Assembly: GCF_030711405.1 (NCBI RefSeq)
Contig: NZ_JAULSI010000009.1
Coordinates: forward strand, 11,588-75,587
DNA length: 64,000 nt
Direction: 5' to 3'
Source of the DNA: Massilia brevitalea
GTDB lineage: Bacteria > Pseudomonadota > Gammaproteobacteria > Burkholderiales > Burkholderiaceae_D
The translations under genes and the position numbers were made by a program. The notes beneath the pieces were generated by a model. The model worked only from the letters and a program-made list of their open reading frames with translations. It searched no databases and was not told where the DNA came from. Positions 25,429 to 33,295 of the stretch are shown in pieces (position 1 is the stretch's first letter; each line of letters starts with the position of its first letter).

Positions 25429-27435
25429 TTGCCGCATTGCATCCTAGAAATCGCACTCGACACGCCGCTGAACAGCGTGTTCGACTACGGCTGGCCGCAC
25501 GAGGAAGGCGCCTTGCCGCTGGTCGGCCAGCTGGCGCTGGTGAGCTTCGGGCGGCGCGAAGTGATGGGATTGATCGTCGCAATCAAGCACGAGACCGATG
25601 TCCCGCCCGAGAAGCTGAAGGATGCGCTGGCGGTGCGCAGCCAGCTCGCGCCGTTGTCGAAAGAGTGGCTGGCGCTGGCCGGTTTCGCGGCCGATTACTA
25701 CCAGCGTCCGCTGGGCGAGGTGGCCTTGCCGGGCCTGCCGAAGAACCTGCGCATCCCGAAAACCGTGTCGCTCGAGCGCGCATTGAAAAAGCTGGCCAAG
25801 CTCGATGCCGCGACCGATGCCACGCCATCCGGCATGCCGCCCCTGAACCCGCAGCAGCGCGAAGCGGCCGATGCCATCGGCGGCGCGATCGGCTTCAAGC
25901 CGCTGCTGCTGTACGGCGTCACCGGCAGCGGCAAGACCGAGGTGTATTTGCAGGCCTGCGCCCAGGTGCTGGCGCGCGACCCGCAGGCGCAGATCCTGAT
26001 CCTGGTCCCGGAGATCAACCTGACGCCGCAACTCGAAGGGAACATCCGCGCGCGCTTCCCGGGCCTGGCCCTGGCCACCCTGCACAGCAGTTTGTCGGAA
26101 GGCGAGCGCATGCTGCACTGGCTGGCTGCGCATGGCGGCCAGGCGCGCATCGTGCTGGGCACGCGGCTGGCGATCCTGGCCTCGCTGCCGCACCTGAAAC
26201 TGATCGTCATCGACGAAGAGCACGACCCCTCGTACAAGCAGCAGGAAGGCCTGCGCTATTCGGCGCGCGACCTGGCCGTGTGGCGCGCGCACCAGCTGCG
26301 CATTCCCATCGTGCTGGGTTCGGCCACGCCCTCGCTGGAAAGCTGGCACCACGCGCAGACGGGCCGCTACCGCAAGCTCGAACTGCGCGAACGCGCCGTG
26401 CGCGACGCCGTGCTGCCCACCGTGCGCCTGCTCGACATGGAACGCGACAAGCCGAAGGAAGGCCTGACTTCCGGCCTGCTGGCTGCGCTGCGCAAAAGGC
26501 TGGAACGCGGCGAACAGTCGCTGCTGTTCCTCAACCGGCGCGGCTATGCGCCGGTGATTACCTGCGAATCCTGCGGCTGGATCAGCAACTGCACGCGCTG
26601 CACCTCGTTCATGGTGCTGCACAAGCCCGAGCACCGCCTGCGCTGCCACCACTGCAGCCTGGAGCTGCGCATCCCGCGCCACTGCCCGACCTGCGGCAAC
26701 GTCGATTTGCAGCCTTTGGGACGCGGCACCCAACGTTTCGAGGAAGGGCTGGCGGCGATGTTCCCGGAAGCGCGCATCCTGCGCATCGATGCCGATTCCA
26801 CGCGCAAGAAGGGCAGCGCCCAGGAAGCCTTCGACACCGTGCACCGCGGCGAGGTGGACATCCTGATCGGCACCCAGATGGTCGCCAAGGGCCACGATTT
26901 CAAGAAGCTGACCCTGGTCGGCATCCTGAACCCGGACACGGCGCTGTTCTCGCAGGACTACCGCGCCAGCGAACGCCTGTTCGCCCAGCTGATGCAGGTG
27001 GCGGGCCGGGCCGGACGCGCCGGGCTGGCCTCGGAAGTGCTGATCCAGACCCGCTATGCCCAGCATCCGCTGTACGCGGCGGTGGTGAAGCACGACTACG
27101 ACCGCTATGCCGGCAGCCTGCTGGAAGAACGCCGCCAGGCTGCGCTGCCGCCCTATATGTACCAGGCGCTGCTGCGCGCCGAGGCGCCGGAACTGGCCAC
27201 CGCGATCGCCTTCCTCGAAGAAGCGCGCGACATCCTGCCGAGCGACGCGATCACGCTGAACGATCCGATCCCGATGACCATGACCCGCGTGTACAACGTC
27301 GACCGCGCCCAGTTGCTGGTCGAGTCGAGTTCGCGTCCGGCGTTGCAGGCCTTTTTGAAGGAGTGGGTGGGTTTGCTGCGGGCGCTGAAGTCGCGCGTGC
27401 GCTGGTCGCTCGAGGTCGATCCGCTCGATATCTGA
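25429..27435 (+). CDS. priA: Primosomal protein N' (replication restart helicase PriA)
   Basis: PriA rebuilds replication forks at stalled or recombined sites. The 668-residue product has the N-terminal 3'-DNA-binding domain, a helicase core with Walker A GVTGSGKTE (about 162-170) and DEEH, and a zinc region of paired CxxC motifs (CESCGW, CTRC, CHHC, CPTCG, about 380-425) inserted before the second helicase lobe. The start is a TTG at 25429 with GAGGA 5 nt upstream; no ATG fits. It begins directly at the edge of the DnaA-box region, so its promoter overlaps that cluster. Confidence 0.96.
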   Translation: MPHCILEIALDTPLNSVFDYGWPHEEGALPLVGQLALVSFGRREVMGLIVAIKHETDVPPEKLKDALAVRSQLAPLSKEWLALAGFAADYYQRPLGEVALPGLPKNLRIPKTVSLERALKKLAKLDAATDATPSGMPPLNPQQREAADAIGGAIGFKPLLLYGVTGSGKTEVYLQACAQVLARDPQAQILILVPEINLTPQLEGNIRARFPGLALATLHSSLSEGERMLHWLAAHGGQARIVLGTRLAILASLPHLKLIVIDEEHDPSYKQQEGLRYSARDLAVWRAHQLRIPIVLGSATPSLESWHHAQTGRYRKLELRERAVRDAVLPTVRLLDMERDKPKEGLTSGLLAALRKRLERGEQSLLFLNRRGYAPVITCESCGWISNCTRCTSFMVLHKPEHRLRCHHCSLELRIPRHCPTCGNVDLQPLGRGTQRFEEGLAAMFPEARILRIDADSTRKKGSAQEAFDTVHRGEVDILIGTQMVAKGHDFKKLTLVGILNPDTALFSQDYRASERLFAQLMQVAGRAGRAGLASEVLIQTRYAQHPLYAAVVKHDYDRYAGSLLEERRQAALPPYMYQALLRAEAPELATAIAFLEEARDILPSDAITLNDPIPMTMTRVYNVDRAQLLVESSSRPALQAFLKEWVGLLRALKSRVRWSLEVDPLDI

Positions 27436-27503
27436 GGGCCAGGCTCGCTGCCCGTCCCGCAAAAAAAGCGTAAGCTCACGGGGCCAGAACGACGAGGACA
27501 ATA

Positions 27504-28943
27504 ATGAACAAAATGAATTTGGACGTGGCCATCATCGGCACCGGCACCGCCGGCATGTCGGCCTACCGCGCCGCCCGTGCCGAAGGGGCGCGCGTGGTCG
27601 CCATCGAAAGCGGCCCTTACGGCACCACCTGCGCGCGCGTCGGCTGCATGCCGAGCAAACTCCTGATCGCCGCCGCCGATGCATCGCACATGCTGGACCT
27701 GGCGCCGGGCTTCGGCGTGCACCCCGAGGGCAAGCGCATCGACGGGCGCGCCGTGATGGAACGCGTGCGCCGCGAGCGCGACCGCTTCGTCGGCTTCGTG
27801 CTCGAAAGCGTCGAGGGTTTTCCGGCGGCCGACAAACTCCAGGGGCGGGCACGCTTCACCGGCCCGCACACCTTGCAGGTCGACGAGCATACCGAGATCG
27901 AGGCCAAGACGTTTGTGATCGCCACCGGCTCGACGCCGACCGTGCTGCCGCAACTGAAGCAGGTCGGCCCCGGCATCGTCACCAGCGACGATGTGTTTTA
28001 CTGGGACGATCTGCCAGGCTCGGTGGCCGTGATCGGCACCGGCGTGATCGGCCTGGAACTGGGCCAGGCCCTGACGCGCCTTGGCGTGCGGGTCAGCCTG
28101 TTTGCGCGTGGCGGCAGCGTCGCCCACCTCAGCGACCCGGAAGTGCTGCGCTCGGCCACGCGCACCCTGGCGCAGGAACTCGACCTGCGCTTCCAGACCG
28201 AAGTCGTGCGCGCAGAGCAGCTGGGCGATGAAGTCCTGCTCACCACGCGCGACGCGCTCGGCAAGGAAACCAGTGAACGCTTCCAGTATGTGCTGATGGC
28301 TGCCGGTCGCACGCCGAACGTGCACGGCATGGGCCTGGAGACCACCGGGCTGGAATTGCAGGCGAACGGCATCCCCGTGTTCGACAGCCGCACCATGCAA
28401 TGCGGGAACAGCCACATCTTCATCGCCGGCGACGCCAACAACGAGCTGCCACTGCTGGCTGAAGCGGCCGACCACGGCAAGATCGCCGGCGAGAACGCGG
28501 GCCGCTTCCCCGACATCCGCCCCGGCCTGCGCCGCACGCCACTGGCGATCGCCTTCACGGAACCGAACATCGCCACCTGCGGCAAGAGCTACAAGGCGCT
28601 ATGCGAAGGCGGCCGGCCGAAGTTCGCCATTGGCCAGGTGTCGTTCGAGAACCAGGGCCGCAGCCGGGTCATGTTGCAGAACAAGGGGATGCTGCGCGTA
28701 TATGCCGAATACGGCACCTGCCGCTTCCTCGGCGCCGAGATGATCGCGCCGCGCGGCGAGAACATCAGCCACCTGCTGGCCTGGGCCGTGCAGGCGCGCC
28801 TGACCGTGCCGCAGATGCTGGAGATGCCCTTCTACCATCCGGTGATCGAGGAGGGCGTGCGTACCGCGCTGCGCGACCTGGCCGCCAACCTGGCGAAGGG
28901 AGTGAATCACACCGACCCGGCGGATTCGGAGCCAGGGACGTAG
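27504..28943 (+). CDS. Dihydrolipoyl dehydrogenase-like flavoprotein disulfide reductase
   Basis: The 479-residue FAD enzyme belongs to the dihydrolipoamide dehydrogenase/mercuric reductase family. It has the FAD-binding GTGTAG, the redox pair in TTCARVGCMPSK (two Cys with four residues between), the NAD-binding GTGVIGLELG and the C-terminal HPVIEE, which supplies the catalytic His-Glu. It is not next to E1 or E2 genes of a keto-acid dehydrogenase, so it may serve another dithiol. It follows priA by 68 bp on the same strand. Confidence 0.88.
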   Translation: MNKMNLDVAIIGTGTAGMSAYRAARAEGARVVAIESGPYGTTCARVGCMPSKLLIAAADASHMLDLAPGFGVHPEGKRIDGRAVMERVRRERDRFVGFVLESVEGFPAADKLQGRARFTGPHTLQVDEHTEIEAKTFVIATGSTPTVLPQLKQVGPGIVTSDDVFYWDDLPGSVAVIGTGVIGLELGQALTRLGVRVSLFARGGSVAHLSDPEVLRSATRTLAQELDLRFQTEVVRAEQLGDEVLLTTRDALGKETSERFQYVLMAAGRTPNVHGMGLETTGLELQANGIPVFDSRTMQCGNSHIFIAGDANNELPLLAEAADHGKIAGENAGRFPDIRPGLRRTPLAIAFTEPNIATCGKSYKALCEGGRPKFAIGQVSFENQGRSRVMLQNKGMLRVYAEYGTCRFLGAEMIAPRGENISHLLAWAVQARLTVPQMLEMPFYHPVIEEGVRTALRDLAANLAKGVNHTDPADSEPGT

Positions 28944-28961
28944 CAATGTCGGCGGCATGAA

Positions 28962-28991
28962 CCGTACGGTGGGCACTCCGTGCCCACGCGG
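28962..28991 (+). repeat. REP unit, type B, forward (left flank of the RAYT gene)
   Basis: The unit runs CCGTACGGTGGG to CCCACGCGG around the loop CACTCCGTG. It lies between the lpd-like stop and the RAYT stop, and its inverse partner lies at 29721-29754. Confidence 0.9.
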
Positions 28992-29064
28992 TTACGTGCC
29001 CATCCTGTTGACCCGCTGCCGCAACATTCCGCTCCGCGGCCCCAACCCCGGCCACGTACAGGAA

Positions 29065-29604
29065 CTAATCCCATTCAACCCGGGACGCATGCACGGTCCC
29101 ACCCCAATCCACCGGATACACGCCTTCCCGCACATACCGATGAAACGTCGAAAACGGCCACGCCGCCACGTTCCCGGCATGCCCATGCTTTACCGGATTG
29201 AAATGCAAATAATCCATGTGCTTTTCAAAATCCGATTCATCGCGAATCTTGTGCTCATGAAAACGCCGATGCCAGATGCTCGCATCGCGATGCTTGATGC
29301 GTGACACCGATGGTTGCCGTCCATTCCCGAATTGATCTGCGCAGGAGCGCGAAACGAGCCGCTTGATTAGCGCCCAGCGGGTCGAATAATCGGCATCATC
29401 CGCCGGCAAGGTCCAGATGGTGTGCAAATGATCCGGCATCAGCACCCAAGCATCGATATCAAAGGGACGGCGCTGGCGGACCTCGATCAGGGCCGAGCGT
29501 AGTGCGTTGCGGATGGGTACCGTGCAGAGAATCGGCCGGCGCCAATACGACACCAGTGTGAAGAAGTAGGTTTGGCCATCACGGGCGCGGCGGTAGCGGG
29601 ACAT
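29065..29604 (-). CDS. REP-associated tyrosine transposase (RAYT, Y1_Tnp family)
   Basis: The 179-residue protein is a single-domain HUH transposase related to IS200/IS605 TnpA. It has the HUH motif PDHLHTIW (His59, His61) and the catalytic Tyr132 in the family sequence DYLHFNPVKHG. RAYTs are domesticated, single-copy enzymes that cut and spread REP palindromes rather than their own gene. This gene is bracketed by one type B REP in each orientation (28962-28991 and 29721-29754), the standard RAYT arrangement. The open frame and intact motifs suggest it is functional. Confidence 0.93.
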   Translation of the reverse strand: MSRYRRARDGQTYFFTLVSYWRRPILCTVPIRNALRSALIEVRQRRPFDIDAWVLMPDHLHTIWTLPADDADYSTRWALIKRLVSRSCADQFGNGRQPSVSRIKHRDASIWHRRFHEHKIRDESDFEKHMDYLHFNPVKHGHAGNVAAWPFSTFHRYVREGVYPVDWGGTVHASRVEWD

Positions 29605-29720
29605 GGTGGCGCGGATTGTAGGGCACGCTCACCATCGCACGAGACGCGTCTCGATTGATCATTGAGACGCGTCAGCGATATGCAGAGGTATCGACCACCA
29701 CAGATGCTAACGCAACGCGA

Positions 29721-29754
29721 CGTTCCGCGTGGGCACGGAGTGCCCACCGTACGG
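29721..29754 (-). repeat. REP unit, type B, reverse (right flank of the RAYT gene)
   Basis: It starts CGTTCCGCGTGGG and ends CCCACCGTACGG, the exact inverse arrangement of the left flank. It lies between the RAYT start and the SRPBCC gene stop. Confidence 0.9.
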
Positions 29755-29784
29755 GATGTGCCGCCGTCTTGCGGCGACATCATC

Positions 29785-30270
29785 TCAGTTCAAATAACTC
29801 GCATCCAGCTTGCCCTCGGCCGCCAGCTGGCGCAGGATGCGTACCGTGTCGATGTCCGCTTCCTGGTAAGCCGATTTCTTGAAATCGTCATACATCTTGT
29901 TGGCCGGATCGGTGTGCTCGCCGGTGCCGTCGTCGTAGGAGAAGCGCACGTACAGGCGCGCTTCGGCGGGCGTTTCGATGCGCATGGTCAGCGTCGAGGC
30001 CTGGATCTCGCCCTGGGCCGGCACCTCGTAGCGCACTTCCTGCAATGGGGTCAGCACCACGGTGTCGTGCACCACCAGGTCGCCGTAGCGCAGGCGGCGC
30101 TTGAAGCTGCCGCTCTCGCGCTCGCCGATCTCGCATTCGTCCAGGTGCGGCACGAACAGTTTCGGCGACTCGGCGCGAATCACCAGGCCACGCCACAGTT
30201 GTTCGCGGGTGATCGTGTCGCTCAGCGGATTGAGCAGGTCGTTAATTTCGATCAGGTGTTCAAATTTCAT
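29785..30270 (-). CDS. SRPBCC superfamily protein (DUF1857/AtaL-like)
   Basis: The 161-residue cytoplasmic protein has the START/Bet v1-like pattern of the DUF1857 family: MKFEHLIEIND, a central REQLWRGLV region with FVPHLDEC, and a C-terminal helix. These fold into a helix-grip pocket for hydrophobic ligands; no enzyme activity is known. The ATG at 30270 matches the usual family N-terminus, and longer in-frame starts are unlikely. It is divergent from rep. Confidence 0.82.
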   Translation of the reverse strand: MKFEHLIEINDLLNPLSDTITREQLWRGLVIRAESPKLFVPHLDECEIGERESGSFKRRLRYGDLVVHDTVVLTPLQEVRYEVPAQGEIQASTLTMRIETPAEARLYVRFSYDDGTGEHTDPANKMYDDFKKSAYQEADIDTVRILRQLAAEGKLDASYLN

Positions 30271-30527
30271 GGGTCTCGGACTCGAAGGCAGGCGCGGGGC
30301 GCAAAGAGGGCGATGGTAACCGATCGCACTGGAAGCAGACCATATGCCGCCGATGCGCCGGAATTCAACCTGCGCAGCCGGCGCGGAGCAGCGGCGTTGC
30401 AAATCCACACAGCAAGATTGGCGGATCGACCAGAGACCACCGGCGAAGGTGTCGGAAAGCAGCATCAGCGCGCACAGCCGCGCCGGCTTCGCTACAATAC
30501 CCGGCTGTTCCCCCGCAAATTATTTCC

Positions 30528-32609
30528 ATGTCCAATGCACCACAGTTCGGCCTGAACGGGCCGCAAAGCGAAGCGGTGCTCTATCTCGACGGCCCCTGCC
30601 TGGTGCTGGCCGGCGCCGGCTCGGGCAAGACGCGGGTGATCACCCAGAAGATCGCCTACATGATCGAGCATTGCGGCTACGATCCGCGCACGATCGCGGC
30701 GCTGACCTTCACCAACAAGGCCGCGCTCGAAATGCAGGAGCGGATTGCCAAGCTGCTCAAGCAGCCGAAGCAGGCCAAGCAGCTGACCGTCTCCACCTTC
30801 CACTCGCTGGGCGTGAAAATCCTGCGCCAGGAAGCGGCCGGCGTCGGCCTGAAGGACAAGTTTTCCATCATGGACAGCGACGATTGCTACACCATCGTCT
30901 CCGACCTCGGGCTCACCACCGACAAGCAGGAAATCCGCCGCATCCAGAACGCGATTTCGCTGTGGAAGAACGGCCTGGTCGACCCGGAAGACGCCATCAA
31001 GGGGGCGAAAGACGAGGACGAAGCCCAGGCCGGGCGTGTCTACCGCAGCTACGTGGCCACGCTGCAGGCCTACCAGGCGGTCGACTTCGACGATCTGATC
31101 CGCCTGCCGGTGGAGCTGTTCCGCAACAACGACCCGATCCGCGACCGCTGGCAGCGCCGCCTGCGCTACCTGCTGATGGACGAGTACCAGGACACGAATA
31201 CCTGCCAGTACGAGCTGGTGAAACTGCTGGTGACGGGCATTGGCAAGAAGCCGATGTTCACCGCCGTGGGCGACGACGACCAGGCGATCTACGCCTGGCG
31301 CGGCGCCTCGGTGGAAAACCTGAAGACGCTGCAGGTCGACTTCCCCGACCTGCGCGTGATTAAACTCGAACAGAATTACCGTTCCACCACGCGCATCCTG
31401 CAGGCGGCGAACGCCGTCATCGGCAACAACCCGAAGATCTTCGAGAAGTCGCTCTGGTCCGAGCACGGCCTGGGCGAGCCGATCAAGGTGCTGGGCATGC
31501 AGAACGACGAGCAGGAAGCGGACCAGGTGACGATCATGATTTCGTCCGACCACTTCCAGCGCAAGAACAAGTGGTCGGATTACGCGATTTTGTACCGCGG
31601 GAATCACCAGGCGCGCGTGATGGAGCAGGCGCTGCGCAAGGAGCGCATCCCGTACACCATGTCCGGTGGCCAGAGCTTCTTCGATAAGGCCGAGATCAAG
31701 GACATCATCGCCTACCTGCGCCTGATCGCGAACCAGGACGACGACCCGGCCTTCATCCGCGCGGTGACCACGCCCAAGCGCGGGGTCGGCATGGCGACGC
31801 TGGAAGTGCTGGGCGAAGTGTCGAAGCAGTGGAACTGCTCGCTGTTCGAGGCGGCCAGCAAGGGCGGCATCGAGGCGCGCCTGCAAGACCGCCAGCTGCA
31901 CCCGCTGCGCGACTTCTGCCGCTTCATCGACGACCTGGAAGACCGCGCCACCCGCCCTGGCCCCTCGGGCAGCGGCGACCATGCCGCCGAGGTGCTCGAC
32001 GACATGATGAAGGAGATGAACTACGAGCACTACCTGTACGAAAGCTTCGACGACCGTGCGGCGCAGAGCAAGTGGCAGAACGTGATGGAGTTCACCAACT
32101 GGCTCAAGGAACGGGGCCGCGGCGGGCGCGAGCGCGATGGCGAGGAAAAGAACCTGCTCGAGCTGACGCAGATGGTGGCGCTGATGTCCATGCTCGAGGG
32201 CCAGGACGAAACGCCGGACGCGGTGCGCATGTCGACCCTGCACGCCTCGAAAGGGCTGGAGTATCCGCACGTGTTCCTGGTCGGCGTGGAAGAGGGCATC
32301 CTGCCGCACAAGGGCGACCCGGACGACCCGATCGAGAAGATCGCCGCGCGCATCCAGGAAGAGCGGCGCCTGATGTACGTGGGGATCACGCGCGCCCAGC
32401 GCACGCTGCACGTTACCTGGTGCAAGAAGCGCAAGCGCGCGGGCGAGCTGGTGCACTGCGACCCGTCGCGCTTCATCAAGGAGATGGCGCTGGACGAAGG
32501 CGATGCGCCGCCGAAGGAAAGCGAGATCATCAGCCCGAAGGACCGCCTGGCGAGTTTGAAGGCCTTGCTGGCGACGCCGAAGCCGGACGCGCCGGGCACG
32601 CCGGCGTAG
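30528..32609 (+). CDS. rep: ATP-dependent DNA helicase Rep
   Basis: Rep is a 3'-5' superfamily 1 helicase that clears protein blocks in front of replication forks. The 693-residue product has Walker A GAGSGKT (29-35), TFTNKAA in motif Ia, DEYQD in motif II, GDDDQAIYAWRGA in motif III, YRS in motif IV, STLHASKGLEYPHV and EERRLMYVGITRAQ as the last motifs. The overall length and the LNGPQSEAV start favour Rep over UvrD. It starts 257 bp after the divergent SRPBCC gene. Confidence 0.94.
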   Translation: MSNAPQFGLNGPQSEAVLYLDGPCLVLAGAGSGKTRVITQKIAYMIEHCGYDPRTIAALTFTNKAALEMQERIAKLLKQPKQAKQLTVSTFHSLGVKILRQEAAGVGLKDKFSIMDSDDCYTIVSDLGLTTDKQEIRRIQNAISLWKNGLVDPEDAIKGAKDEDEAQAGRVYRSYVATLQAYQAVDFDDLIRLPVELFRNNDPIRDRWQRRLRYLLMDEYQDTNTCQYELVKLLVTGIGKKPMFTAVGDDDQAIYAWRGASVENLKTLQVDFPDLRVIKLEQNYRSTTRILQAANAVIGNNPKIFEKSLWSEHGLGEPIKVLGMQNDEQEADQVTIMISSDHFQRKNKWSDYAILYRGNHQARVMEQALRKERIPYTMSGGQSFFDKAEIKDIIAYLRLIANQDDDPAFIRAVTTPKRGVGMATLEVLGEVSKQWNCSLFEAASKGGIEARLQDRQLHPLRDFCRFIDDLEDRATRPGPSGSGDHAAEVLDDMMKEMNYEHYLYESFDDRAAQSKWQNVMEFTNWLKERGRGGRERDGEEKNLLELTQMVALMSMLEGQDETPDAVRMSTLHASKGLEYPHVFLVGVEEGILPHKGDPDDPIEKIAARIQEERRLMYVGITRAQRTLHVTWCKKRKRAGELVHCDPSRFIKEMALDEGDAPPKESEIISPKDRLASLKALLATPKPDAPGTPA

Positions 32610-32641
32610 TGCCGGCTGTTCGAATCGCCCGTGGGCGTAAC

Positions 32642-32674
32642 CCGTACGGTGGGCACGGGGTGCCCACCGTACGG
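32642..32674. repeat. Perfect REP palindrome (two type B outer halves joined)
   Basis: The 33-bp element has 15-bp perfect arms, CCGTACGGTGGGCAC and its complement, around GGG. Both ends carry the CCGTACGG outer flank and neither has the GCGG flank. It looks like a type B inverted pair from which the interior was deleted. Confidence 0.85.
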
Positions 32675-32728
32675 TAGACGATACCCGGCATAATGCCGCT
32701 CTTTAAATTGCTGAATACAGGACCCGCC

Positions 32729-32932
32729 GTGGACCAAGAAGACCGTTTTGTCGACATCGAAATCAAGCTGGCGCTGCAGGAAGACCTGGTCGACACGCTG
32801 AACCAGACCGTCTATCAACAGGCGCGCAAGATCGACCAGCTCGAAGCCATGATCGCCAAGCTGGCCGATCACATCCGCAATTTGCAGGAAGCCGGCCAGA
32901 ACCCGGTCAACGAGCGTCCGCCGCATTATTGA
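32729..32932 (+). CDS. slyX: SlyX family protein
   Basis: The small 67-residue protein is a predicted coiled coil (EDRFVDIEIKLALQEDLVDTLNQ, here only typed: VDIEIKLALQEDLVDTLN) with a Pro-rich PPHY tail, as in SlyX proteins. Function in the family is unclear. A GTG start at 32729 with AGGA 6 nt upstream is preferred because it gives the usual family N-terminus; an upstream ATG at 32693 has no clear RBS. It lies downstream of rep, separated by a REP palindrome. Confidence 0.85.
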   Translation: MDQEDRFVDIEIKLALQEDLVDTLNQTVYQQARKIDQLEAMIAKLADHIRNLQEAGQNPVNERPPHY

Positions 32933-32971
32933 TTGCCTGCGGCCGCAGGGTGGGCCAGGCCGCGCTAGTTC

Positions 32972-33113
32972 GTAGGGTGGGCTCTCGAGCCCACGCGGTC
33001 GTACGGCAATGTACCGCACGGCCATTTAATACCGCACATCTCGGCAACATGGCTTGTTCTCGGGCGCGTGGCGTGCAAGCGCCGTACCGCGTGGGCTCGA
33101 GAGCCCACCCTAC
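32972..33113. repeat. REP pair, type A (forward 32972-32998, reverse 33087-33113)
   Basis: The forward unit has the loop GCTCTCGAGC and the reverse unit GCTCGAGAGC, the exact inverse. A partial relative (GCAGGGTGGGCC) starts at 32945. The intergenic region 32933-33295 is otherwise without a gene. Confidence 0.88.
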
Positions 33114-33295
33114 CCCCGGCCGCCGCTCCTCACCCACATTTTTGCCTGTCCTTACACGTCTGTACACCCGTCTGTACAGGTTTGTTAGCAGTTTGTTTCA
33201 CTGTGACGATACGGCAATAAAGCCTGCTATGATCTCCGGCGCACCTGTCGGCGGCGATCCCGCGGGCAGCCCGAGTCGAATTCGTGAGAGAGACA

